DNA from: Opitutales bacterium | Lineage (GTDB): Bacteria; Verrucomicrobiota; Verrucomicrobiia; Opitutales; JAFGAQ01 | Length of the DNA: 50,860 nt | Assembly: GCA_022361075.1 (NCBI GenBank) | Contig: JAKSBQ010000152.1 | Span: forward strand, 1-50,860 | Direction of reading: 5' to 3' | Shown here: positions 16,034-24,467 of the stretch, one piece after another | How positions within the stretch are numbered: the stretch's first letter is position 1 | Layout: every line of letters starts with the position of its first letter | Position numbers and translations under genes: made by a program | The notes under the pieces: model-generated | Seen by the model: the letters and a program-made list of their open reading frames with translations, nothing else | Told to the model about the DNA's origin: nothing | Database searches by the model: none

Positions 16034-17628
16034 TAATCGTAGCTATTTTCGGTTTTAGTTCCCTTCGGAGTCACCTTTGCCCGCTTGGACCATGAGTGCC
16101 AGGCAGCGGCAAGTTCGGCGACTACGTCGGGTCGTTGTTTGGCTAAATCATTGGTTTCAACCGGGTCGTTTTTGAGATCGTAGAGTTTCCAATCCCATTC
16201 ACCAAAACGGCAGACCATTTTCCAGTCTCCGGAGCGAATTCCGCAGTTGTTTGTGTGCTCAAAAAACATCGTGTGCTCGTGGTCTTTTACTCCCTCTTTG
16301 AAGACTTGAACAAGAGAGTGCCCTTCCATCGGAAGAATGCTGTGGCTTTTGTGCATGGTCGGGTATTTGGCTCCACTGAGTTCGACAAATGTCGGCATGA
16401 AATCAACGATGTGACCCGTAGCGTCTACCCATTCGCCACGAAGCTTTTTGGAGATGCCTTTTGGCCAATGAACAACGAGTGGGGTACGGATACCGCCCTC
16501 TTCAGCATTCCTTTTATAGCTATGGAATGGAGTGCTTGAGGCGTTTGCCCAACCTAGACCGTAGGAGACGATACCACCGTTGTCTGGGTTGTTAATCTGG
16601 TCCATGTCTTGTCCGCCGAATTCATTGAACGGCTCAGGTGATGCTCCATTGTCTGAGAGGAATAAGATCAGCGTGTTATCCAGTTCACCTCTTTTTTCGA
16701 GAGCTTCGATCAACTTGCCCATGTTTTGATCCACACAATCGACTTGAGCAGCGTACACCGCCATCCGGTAGTCAGAATGAACTTTTTGTTTGGCATCGAC
16801 CTCGGCCCAAGGGCGCACTCGCTTGTCTCGCTCTGTCAATTGCACGGATTCGTCAAACAAGCCGATTTCCTTTTGACGCTGTAGTCGTTCCTCTCTGATT
16901 TTGTCCCAGCCTTTGGAGTAGTTTCCTACATATTTTTCGATGTCTTGTTCCTTAGCGTGTAGTGGCCAGTGTGGGGCGTTGTGTGCGAGATAGAGAAAGA
17001 AAGGCTCACCTGGCTCGTTTGATACGATGAATTCGATGGCCTTGTCGGTGAAAGCGTCGGTTGTATAGTAAGTTTCAGAATCTGTCGGAGGTAGTGGATT
17101 GTTGTCCAACCACAGGTGTTTTTCACCTTCGAGTTTGAAGAAGCTGAATGCACCTCTATGGCAACCGTAGTAGCGATCGAAACCTCGTTGATTCGGGCGA
17201 TCGTCGATGTCGGCGCTACCCAGGTGCCATTTACCTGTCATGTAGGTGTGGTAGCCCGCACTTTTTAGGACTTCCGCAATCGTCACTCCATTTCGGTTGA
17301 GGTTTCCGCTGTAGCCATCTACTCCAAAATCAAAATCCCACCTGCCTTCGGAGGTCATGAGCCCAATGCCCATTTGATGCTGAAAAAGCCCGGTGAGCAT
17401 AGACGCGCGCGTGGGGCAGCATCGGGCAGTGTTGTAGAATTGCCGAAACCGAATTCCGTCTTTTGCCAGCCTGTCTATGTTAGGTGTTTCGATCTCACCA
17501 CCGTAACACCCGATATCGGAATATCCCATGTCATCGACAAGAACGACGATGATGTTGGGTTGGTTACGTGAGAATGCGGAAAAACTTAAAATAAGTAGCG
17601 ATGTGGTGAGAATGATTAGTTTTTTCAT
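16033..17628 (-). CDS. Secreted arylsulfatase, S1 family
   Basis: 531 residues with a clear signal peptide (to about 20). The formylglycine motif is Cys70 in CCPTRASMLTG, the C-x-P-T-R variant; a second Cys at 71 follows it. Metal aspartates are at 32-33 (LVDDMGYSDIGCYGGE) and in 'FLSDNGASPE'; the lysine/histidine segments 'TGKWHLG' and 'HNAPHWP' are complete. This is the typical arylsulfatase A-like pattern. It sits in a minus-strand transcript after the GH43-like gene (17 bases upstream) and is coupled to the small Gly-tailed gene. Substrate is unknown; maturation needs an enzyme encoded elsewhere. Confidence 0.93.
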   Translation of the reverse strand: MKKLIILTTSLLILSFSAFSRNQPNIIVVLVDDMGYSDIGCYGGEIETPNIDRLAKDGIRFRQFYNTARCCPTRASMLTGLFQHQMGIGLMTSEGRWDFDFGVDGYSGNLNRNGVTIAEVLKSAGYHTYMTGKWHLGSADIDDRPNQRGFDRYYGCHRGAFSFFKLEGEKHLWLDNNPLPPTDSETYYTTDAFTDKAIEFIVSNEPGEPFFLYLAHNAPHWPLHAKEQDIEKYVGNYSKGWDKIREERLQRQKEIGLFDESVQLTERDKRVRPWAEVDAKQKVHSDYRMAVYAAQVDCVDQNMGKLIEALEKRGELDNTLILFLSDNGASPEPFNEFGGQDMDQINNPDNGGIVSYGLGWANASSTPFHSYKRNAEEGGIRTPLVVHWPKGISKKLRGEWVDATGHIVDFMPTFVELSGAKYPTMHKSHSILPMEGHSLVQVFKEGVKDHEHTMFFEHTNNCGIRSGDWKMVCRFGEWDWKLYDLKNDPVETNDLAKQRPDVVAELAAAWHSWSKRAKVTPKGTKTENSYD

Positions 17629-17645
17629 GATCTATGGTTAAAAAA

Positions 17646-18731
17646 TTAAGGGTGACCGTGTAGAAGAGGGCCGACTTTAAGGTCGTTACCTGTGTCCACG
17701 ACCGGGTAAATTTGCATGCGTGTGTTGGGTTGTTTGAAATACCGGTGAATCGAAATTCGCAGGTCCCCTTCGAATGTGCGGAAGATGTTTCCATGTCCTA
17801 CATCGTCTTGAAGAATGGGTTCTTTTCGGTGAGTCCAGTTTCCGGTGATTTTGTCATTGTCCGAGTAAGCGAGAGAGGTCGTGTAGGCTCGATCTTTGCT
17901 CCAGCTCGACCACATCATCATGAGTTTTCCGGTTTTTGAACGATAAAGCCATGGACCGTCCGTCACGATTCCCGGGGTGGGTGTGCCCCTGTAGTTGATG
18001 GTGCGTTTGACCCAGTTCACGTCACCCGCATCGATGAGGGTGATGGGATCTCCAATCGTGTGACTAAGGTCATCACTAAGGCGGATCGCTTTGATGAGGC
18101 CGTTGCCGAGCTGAACCCATTCGTGGCAGTAAATGAGCCAGGGTTGCCCATCTTCATACCAGAACGTGCCGTCGAGCGTCATCTCTCCTTCAGGAGTGTG
18201 GGGTCGATTATCGAAAGGTTTGAAGGGTCCGAGAGGGGAATCTCCGACCAGTATTTGGCTTGCTCGCTTGTTGATCTTGGGGCGCTCCGGATTGTCATCT
18301 ATGATTAAGTCCCAGTCGTTAAAGGTGACGAAGAGGTAGTATTTTCCCTTAAAAAAATGCACTTCAGGTGCCCATGGAGCGTCGGTTTTATCGGCCCAAA
18401 AGTTTTTGCCGACTTCGTAGACCAGCTTCGGGCCATGCCAGTTGATGAGGTCCTTGCTCCACCATGCTTTGACGCCAGCCCGGTTGTTTGGAGACTTGAG
18501 GGTCTCATAGCTACGAGTGGGAGAGTAATTGGCATAGACGTAGTAAGTTTTACTCACAGGATCAGGCATGATCGCCGGATCATGAACATTGAGTGTGTCT
18601 ACGTGGTGGATTTTAAGATCAGCTCGCGAAGCTGCCGGAGTGTTTTCTGGAAGGGGATAATCCTGAGCGAAAGCTAGAACGCGCAGCAATAGCCAGGCTA
18701 GTGCGAAAAGACGCAGTTTGGGTATTGTCAT
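17646..18731 (-). CDS. Secreted GH43-like beta-propeller glycosidase
   Basis: 361 residues with a signal peptide (to about 22). Five-bladed propeller landmarks of the GH43/GH117-like group are visible: Asp51 in NVHDPAIMPD (general-base position), 'APWAPEVHFFKGKYYLF', Asp187 in LDGTFWYEDGQPWLIY (pKa modulator position), Glu204 in YCHEW (acid candidate) and GHGNIF near the end. GH43 enzymes release arabinose, xylose or galactose residues. The assignment of the three acids is by pattern only. It is first in a three-gene transcript with the arylsulfatase and the Gly-tailed protein. On the minus strand TAAAAA, G and CCCCC precede ATG by two bases, with no Shine-Dalgarno. Confidence 0.85.
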   Translation of the reverse strand: MTIPKLRLFALAWLLLRVLAFAQDYPLPENTPAASRADLKIHHVDTLNVHDPAIMPDPVSKTYYVYANYSPTRSYETLKSPNNRAGVKAWWSKDLINWHGPKLVYEVGKNFWADKTDAPWAPEVHFFKGKYYLFVTFNDWDLIIDDNPERPKINKRASQILVGDSPLGPFKPFDNRPHTPEGEMTLDGTFWYEDGQPWLIYCHEWVQLGNGLIKAIRLSDDLSHTIGDPITLIDAGDVNWVKRTINYRGTPTPGIVTDGPWLYRSKTGKLMMMWSSWSKDRAYTTSLAYSDNDKITGNWTHRKEPILQDDVGHGNIFRTFEGDLRISIHRYFKQPNTRMQIYPVVDTGNDLKVGPLLHGHP

Positions 18732-18907
18732 AAGGGGGCTTTTTAGGGTTAAAAATTAAGATTAACCGTGCAAGCACCCAAACTCCAGCACGAATCGTGT
18801 GGGGTGGGAGTTTTACGAAGTGACCATTCGGATGCCTTGACCCGTGGCAGTTCCTTTGTTGGATTGATCTTCCGGTTTTAAAAATAGCTTTAACCCCCAT
18901 CGAAAGC

Positions 18908-20989
18908 ATGAAGATTAAAAAACGTTCCCTGATCCTAGCGATTACGTTTGTAAATTTACTATTTGCGAACGCGGCTCCCCAGATCGAATGGGCCCAGAAG
19001 CGGCTCTCAGCTTATGCCAGCAGCATAGGCGTCCATGTTCCCGGTTTAAAGATAGAGGCGAATGCTGAAACGTTAGGTTCTGAGGCTTACGATGTCGAAG
19101 TCGAAGATGCTGGAATCTCCATCAAAGCCGGAGACGCGAACGGTGCCAAATTCGCCATACTTGAGTTGTTAGATCAATTGAAAGCAAGTGGCTCTGCGAA
19201 GGGATTCAAATCTGTCAGTAGCGCACCGGAATTCGAGTTTCGTGCGATCAAGTTCAATCTTCCCTGGTATGCTTACCGTAGCAACGACGCGATCACGCTT
19301 CACTACGATCAGTGCCGCGATCTGAAATACTGGGAGGCATGGATGGACATGATGGCGGAGAATCGTTTCAACGTGCTTTCGCTTTGGAATCTTCATCCCT
19401 GGACCTACCTGATCCGCCCGGCGAATTTTCCTTACGCCAACGACATGAACGACGAGGAGTTTGCGGAGTGGCAGAAGTTGTTCCGTGGGATTTTCCGGTT
19501 GGCCGAAGAACGGGGAATCGACACCTACCTCGTGAACTGGAATATTTTTGTATCAGATGCCTTTGCGGAGCACCATGGCATCGGCCACGCGAATATCACG
19601 ACTGCACGAGGTTACACGCAGGAGATGGAAGACCTGGTGAAGCGTTACAACCGCGAGTGCATCACTCAGGTGCTCAACGAATATCCTGATCTCGATGGGG
19701 TAGGGGTCAGCTTGGGCGAAGCGATGGGAGGAGTCACGGCGGAGTTTCGTGAGCAGTGGGTGCAGGATGTGTTTGTGAAGGGTATCCAAGACGCGGATCG
19801 CCCGGCAAAGTTCATCCATCGCCTGCCATTTTCTGCAGGCCTGAGTAATGGCGGCACAGTCAGCAAAAGCACGGAAATACTGACCCGTGAAGCGCTCGAA
19901 GCAACAGAGGGTGTGGAATTGCCGATTTATACCGAAGCAAAGTTCAATTGGTCGCATGGTCACTCTACACCGAAATTGGTTAAGGTGCACGGTGGTATAC
20001 TTACCGACACTTATTGGAACCCCGAGCCAGAGAACTACAAAATGTGTTGGATGATCCGCAACGAGGACTTCTTTTTCCTGCGCTGGGGCAACAGTGACTT
20101 CATTCGCAAGCACATCGAGCTGAATGGCGGCTCGCATGTGGGAGGCTACTACGTGGGCAGCGAGTGCTACATCCCTGCTGTGGATTATTTCACAAAAGAC
20201 GTCGAAGAGCGTGAGTGGAATTATGCCTTCGAGCGCCAGTGGTTGTTTTATTCGATGTGGGGACGTCTGCTCTTCAATCCCGATACCCCAGATTCTCTTT
20301 TTGCGCAGCAGTTCGTGGAGCGTTACGGTGATGATGGCGAGTCGATCTTCAGGGCGATGACCATTGCCAGCGAATTTCCGTTACTCTTCGCGTCGATGAT
20401 CGATATCAACAATGACAAATCTTTCTACTCCGAGGGATTTCTTGCGCGCGAGGGAGCGGATGCTTCCGAGTTTTTAGACATCGAGATGTTGATTCGTAAA
20501 CCGACCCTTGATCCACAGTTTATGTCGATCGCAGATTATGTGGATAAGAAACTGACTGGAGAGGAAATTAGAGATACCTTCATCACTCCGGTCGAATTAG
20601 CGGATCAACTTGATCGTAATGCTGAGAAAGCGCTATCGTTGATCGAAGGTTTTGAAAACAGAGGACGAGAGGACAAGCGTCAGGAACTGACTGATATTCG
20701 GGCTTGGTCTCATCTTTCCGGGTATCTGGCTGATAAAATCAGGGCCGGAATCGATCTGGAAGACTACAACCGTGCTCGATGGAACGCGACTGACCAGAAA
20801 TCAAAAGCCCGCCGCCACATCATCGATGCGATTGAGCATTGGGAGGACCTCGTTGACGTCACTGAGGACGTTTACCGCATTGTTCCGCTCACGCACCTCC
20901 ACCGCAGCCCGGTCAACGTGTTCCACTGGTCCACAATGCGAGACGAAGTGCGAGGTGATCTGAAGCTGATCGACGACGCTCAGTACTGA
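18908..20989 (+). CDS. Secreted glycosidase-like protein, paralog B of a three-member family
   Basis: 693 residues with a signal peptide (to about 22). The domain order is the same as in the 9817 protein and the similarity is strong throughout: FRAIKFNLPWYAYR, ENRFNVLSLWNLHPW, ERGIDTYLVNWN, Glu271 in GVGVSLGEAMGG, KFNWSHGHSTPKL, MIRNEDFFFLRWGNSDF, Glu419 in GYYVGSECYIP, ERQWLFYSMWGRLLF. The paired Glu residues are the best catalytic candidates. It is divergent from the GH43-like gene over a 176-bp intergenic region; TAACCCCCA lies nine bases before the ATG. It probably acts on the same polysaccharide as its neighbours. The family has no name I can give with confidence. Confidence 0.72.
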   Translation: MKIKKRSLILAITFVNLLFANAAPQIEWAQKRLSAYASSIGVHVPGLKIEANAETLGSEAYDVEVEDAGISIKAGDANGAKFAILELLDQLKASGSAKGFKSVSSAPEFEFRAIKFNLPWYAYRSNDAITLHYDQCRDLKYWEAWMDMMAENRFNVLSLWNLHPWTYLIRPANFPYANDMNDEEFAEWQKLFRGIFRLAEERGIDTYLVNWNIFVSDAFAEHHGIGHANITTARGYTQEMEDLVKRYNRECITQVLNEYPDLDGVGVSLGEAMGGVTAEFREQWVQDVFVKGIQDADRPAKFIHRLPFSAGLSNGGTVSKSTEILTREALEATEGVELPIYTEAKFNWSHGHSTPKLVKVHGGILTDTYWNPEPENYKMCWMIRNEDFFFLRWGNSDFIRKHIELNGGSHVGGYYVGSECYIPAVDYFTKDVEEREWNYAFERQWLFYSMWGRLLFNPDTPDSLFAQQFVERYGDDGESIFRAMTIASEFPLLFASMIDINNDKSFYSEGFLAREGADASEFLDIEMLIRKPTLDPQFMSIADYVDKKLTGEEIRDTFITPVELADQLDRNAEKALSLIEGFENRGREDKRQELTDIRAWSHLSGYLADKIRAGIDLEDYNRARWNATDQKSKARRHIIDAIEHWEDLVDVTEDVYRIVPLTHLHRSPVNVFHWSTMRDEVRGDLKLIDDAQY

Positions 20990-21086
20990 TGAGCTGGTTA
21001 TTTAGGCGAAAGATATCAGAAATTTGCCGTTGTTTGAGGAAATTTACGGAGAGTGGTGTGGCACTACTTGAAGTGAACTTTACCGA

Positions 21087-21599
21087 CTAGCTCGCATTTT
21101 TAATTGAATAAACAGTCGTAGGCAGATTCCGATTGTTTGGGTTTAAATACTCCTTCTCCAATTTCATCCCAATTTTTTCTGCGACTTTACGAGATTGCTT
21201 GTGAGTGCTTTCCATGTAGCTGGAAAGCTTCCTGAGCTTCAACGTTTCGAACCCATAGCGTTTGACAGCCCATGCAGCTTCGGGTGCATATCCCAAACCC
21301 CAGTGTTCTTTTTTTATATGATATCCTATTTCATATTCCTCTACGCCATCAATATCCTGGATCGTGATTCCGCAGTCTCCAAGAAATGCTCCAGTGTTTT
21401 TGTCCAGCACTGCAAAAAGGCCGTATCCATGTTTTTCAAACGTGTTAATTTGTTTAGAAATTCCTTCCCGGATGCGTTCATCTGAGTAAGGTTCCGGGTA
21501 AAACGACATAGTTTCGCGGTTACCCCATACACTTTTCAGGTCTTCGAAGTCCGACTCCTGAAAAGGGCGCAAAAAAAGTCTGTCTGTTTCAATCATCAT
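21087..21599 (-). CDS. GNAT N-acetyltransferase (RimJ/RimL-like)
   Basis: 170 residues of the Acetyltransf_3 type: starts 'ETDRLFLRPFQESDFEDL', then 'GDCGITIQDIDGVEEYEIGY' and the acetyl-CoA pyrophosphate loop region 'HWGLGYAPEAAWAVKRYGFE', ending with 'NxxSRKVAEKIGMKLEKEY' in the form KQSRKVAEKIGM. It transfers an acetyl group to an amine, often a ribosomal protein N-terminus or a small molecule. It has no functional link to the neighbours that I can see. Confidence 0.9.
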   Translation of the reverse strand: MMIETDRLFLRPFQESDFEDLKSVWGNRETMSFYPEPYSDERIREGISKQINTFEKHGYGLFAVLDKNTGAFLGDCGITIQDIDGVEEYEIGYHIKKEHWGLGYAPEAAWAVKRYGFETLKLRKLSSYMESTHKQSRKVAEKIGMKLEKEYLNPNNRNLPTTVYSIKNAS

Positions 21600-21656
21600 G
21601 TTTCGGGAACGTAAAAGTGAAGAATTATGAACAAAAGAGCCGGATGCAATTTTTGC

Positions 21657-22304
21657 TCAACCGTCTTGTAGGTGGGGTTTGTATAAATGGTAGTTCCCAA
21701 GTAACCCTTCATTGATGATTTCAGCGGTCACATCGCTGAGAAATTCAATCCCTCTTTCCCTGCTATTTGTGAAAATACTGTGGATTTTAAAATTGTACCT
21801 TTCTTTTCCGTATCGAACATAATATTCAAAATGCATTCCATCGGTTCCAAGAGCATCAGGAGTATTTTGATATCCTTTTTTCAATTCACTTTTGAACTCC
21901 ATGGAATCCATTGGAGAAGCCCAAACCATACCTCCATTTGCGTTTCTTTTGAAATGCTTTGGTATTGTAAAATTCCGATCGTCAGGAGACTTATCAAGCC
22001 TGGGAGGAGGTGGCGGGATAAATCTGGTATTGCTGTCAATTTGTCTCTTTTTGAAGAAAAAAGTGAAACAACCTGACTTAAAAAAGGAACCCAGGTTGGA
22101 ATTATACGTTGATAACAACCAACTGTTTTCTGAATTAGAAGAGGCTGTGTGACATTGCATTAGGTTTCCCCAAGGATCCCACACCCATATTCTAATCACT
22201 TTTTCCTTTCCTTTTTGGAAAACCGAGAAAAGCCCAAACCCAGCAATTTGTGTCAGGAGGACGGAGAAAATTAGTGAGAACGCGAATATGGTTTTTTTCG
22301 TCAT
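21657..22304 (-). CDS. Hypothetical exported or membrane-anchored protein
   Basis: 215 residues. An N-terminal hydrophobic segment (about 5-25) could be a signal peptide or anchor. The middle has a proline run ('FIPPPPPRL') and the remainder is a polar domain ending 'NEGLLGNYHLYKPHLQDG'. I recognise no family. The base composition is more AT-rich than the sulfatase genes. It lies beside a decayed permease fragment, so this stretch may be recently acquired or rearranged. Confidence 0.5.
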   Translation of the reverse strand: MTKKTIFAFSLIFSVLLTQIAGFGLFSVFQKGKEKVIRIWVWDPWGNLMQCHTASSNSENSWLLSTYNSNLGSFFKSGCFTFFFKKRQIDSNTRFIPPPPPRLDKSPDDRNFTIPKHFKRNANGGMVWASPMDSMEFKSELKKGYQNTPDALGTDGMHFEYYVRYGKERYNFKIHSIFTNSRERGIEFLSDVTAEIINEGLLGNYHLYKPHLQDG

Positions 22305-22378
22305 TTCTTTATCAGAATTGTAAGCTTACAGAACCCTAATCAACTTCAAGGATATGATCGAGTTTCATTTTCTCACTC

Positions 22379-22475
22379 CTACGTCAGGCTGGCTAAAGGG
22401 CTCAGCTTAACTACCATTTTTTGAGGGATAACTGGCGATCGCCACCACTGAGATAATAAGGATTTATTGTGTAGT
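22379..22475 (-). pseudogene. Decayed C-terminal fragment of an ADOP-type ABC permease
   Basis: Read on the minus strand, this stretch gives LIISVVAIASY, then after a frameshift PQKMVVKLSPLASLT and a stop. The intact permease at 24468-27137 ends LILLLVTIASYLPSKMAVRVSPLSALRQE, so the two match across the frame change. The nucleotide match with about 24484-24560 is also visible (for example 'GGGCTCA', 'TAACTGGCGAT'). An in-frame TAA lies just upstream of the fragment. It is a remnant of a second permease of the same family. Confidence 0.7.
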
Positions 22476-22552
22476 CGAGGCGGTAACTTAATACTACGAT
22501 AGTCTAGGAATTTACTTAATGAACGACTTATACATCCGATAGTTCAGATCGG

Positions 22553-24394
22553 TTGTTTAAAGTGAATTTTCTAAGTACCAAAGGCAAAATCAGGATTATC
22601 CACTATCTGAGCGCCATAGTGCCACTACTGATAGTGATATTGTTTCTCGGGCTTACAGTCATTCTCGGCATCATTCCAGTTATTGAGTCATACACAATAC
22701 GAAACAAGAAGAATCAAACTATTGAACTCGTCAGATCGGTTTGGTCGATAGCAGATGGCGTTCACAACCAGTACAAAGAGGGAATTCTGGACGAGCAAGA
22801 AGCACAAAGTATCGTTTGTTCACACGTTATAAATCTAAGATACGGAATTGAAATGAAAGACTATTGTTGGATTCATGACATGGATTCCAATATCGTCGCT
22901 CATCCTTACCAAGACAAAAAAGATCTTTCCGACCATTCCGATCCAAGCGGATTTAAGGTGGTTCCCCAAATGAATAGTCTGGTCGATGAACTTGGCGAAG
23001 GTTTTATTGATTATCAGTGGCAATGGAAAGATGATCCATCTCGCACAGAAAAAAAGACTTCTTTTGTTAAATCTTTCGAACCCTGGAACTGGGTGATTGG
23101 ATCGGGATTTTATGAAAATGAAATTTTAGATGAAATCAGAGAAGTAACCCAACCCATTGTCAGAAATGCCCTCTTGGGTTTAGTGCTAGTTTCTTGTTTA
23201 TTGTTTATACCACTACGGATGAGTTTTCGATTCATTCACGATTTGATCGAAAAAGATACCGAAATCAACAAACTGTCTGGAATTGTTCGCGATGCACCAC
23301 TTTCAATTGTGGTCACTGATTTAAAAGGAAACATAGAGTACGCTAACCCACAGGTGGTCTCCAAATACGGCTGGAGCGAAGAGGAACTTAACCAAGGGAA
23401 TGTCAGGTTGTTTAAATCTGGCTTGGTATCAAATGAAACATACAATAGCCTTTGGAAAACGATATTGTCTGGCGAGACCTGGAAAGGTGAATTAATCAAC
23501 AAAAATAAGTGGGGCGAACTAATTTGGGAAGAGCTATTAGTTGCTCCGATTAGAGATGATGACCAAAAAATCACGCATTTCTACGGTATTAAACATGACA
23601 TTAGCCAACAGAAGAAGCTTCAAAATAATCTGTTGGTGGCCAAGAGTCAGGCTGAAGAAAGCAGCCGGTTGAAATCCATTTTTCTAAATAATTTTTCGCA
23701 TGAAATTCGAACGCCCTTGAATGCAATATTTGGTTTTTCTGACTTACTTAAACAAGAGGCTCAACTGTCTAACGAAGGAAAAGAGGCTATTGTGACGATC
23801 GAGAGAAACTCCTCAATTCTGCTAAAAATTGTAGATCAGATACTTAAAGTCTCCGAACTCGAGAGCAATGCCAAATTAGACGCTAGCGATGAATTGGAAC
23901 TGAACGAATTTTTGACGCAAATAGTAAAAAAATCGATCTCAAATTCTCCTCATCCGCTTCAGGAAAACGTGGAAATTCAGACCGACTATAATCTATCATG
24001 TGAGAATGGACTGGTGGTAATAACCAATCGTCATGCTTTGGAAGAGATCATAGAGAATTTACTGTTGAATGCTATTAAATTTACCGAAAGCGGATACATA
24101 ACAATCGGTTACAGATTGGACAGTTCTAATGATATCAGCATCTATATAAAAGATACGGGATGCGGCATTTCAATTTCTGATCAACCTCATGTTTTAAAAA
24201 AGTTTTTTCAAGGAAAGTCGAAGTTCTTTTCACTTCATGAAGGAGCTGGTTTGGGATTGTCTATCGTGAACAAATTGACGCTGGTATTAGGAGGAAAAAT
24301 CTCGTTCAAATCACAACAAGATTTTGGAACCGAGTTTTCAGTAACAGGAGTATGTCGTCCAAAGAATGAGCAAGATTTAGCAGTTTCAGAATAA
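22553..24394 (+). CDS. Membrane sensor histidine kinase with Cache and PAS domains
   Basis: 613 residues from TTG 22553; GTG 22562 is an equally possible start and no clear ribosome site decides. Order: TM helix (about 20-45); extracytoplasmic single-Cache domain with 'YCWIHDMDSNIVAHPYQDKK' and 'KSFEPWNWVIGSGFYENEI'; second TM (about 205-225); PAS domain (about 240-360, 'ANPQVVSKYGWSEEEL'); HisKA with phospho-His in FSHEIRTPLNA; HATPase with N box 'ENLLLNAIKFT', 'DTGCGIS' and 'GAGLGLSIV'. It should sense a small molecule outside the membrane and phosphorylate a response regulator encoded elsewhere, since none is adjacent. It lies between the permease remnant and the intact permease. Confidence 0.9.
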   Translation: MFKVNFLSTKGKIRIIHYLSAIVPLLIVILFLGLTVILGIIPVIESYTIRNKKNQTIELVRSVWSIADGVHNQYKEGILDEQEAQSIVCSHVINLRYGIEMKDYCWIHDMDSNIVAHPYQDKKDLSDHSDPSGFKVVPQMNSLVDELGEGFIDYQWQWKDDPSRTEKKTSFVKSFEPWNWVIGSGFYENEILDEIREVTQPIVRNALLGLVLVSCLLFIPLRMSFRFIHDLIEKDTEINKLSGIVRDAPLSIVVTDLKGNIEYANPQVVSKYGWSEEELNQGNVRLFKSGLVSNETYNSLWKTILSGETWKGELINKNKWGELIWEELLVAPIRDDDQKITHFYGIKHDISQQKKLQNNLLVAKSQAEESSRLKSIFLNNFSHEIRTPLNAIFGFSDLLKQEAQLSNEGKEAIVTIERNSSILLKIVDQILKVSELESNAKLDASDELELNEFLTQIVKKSISNSPHPLQENVEIQTDYNLSCENGLVVITNRHALEEIIENLLLNAIKFTESGYITIGYRLDSSNDISIYIKDTGCGISISDQPHVLKKFFQGKSKFFSLHEGAGLGLSIVNKLTLVLGGKISFKSQQDFGTEFSVTGVCRPKNEQDLAVSE

Positions 24395-24467
24395 CGTTTT
24401 TTCGACTTTCCAGTTGTCCGTTTATCTCTATTGAGCTGAAACAGAATCCCGTAAACTGTTTCAAAAT

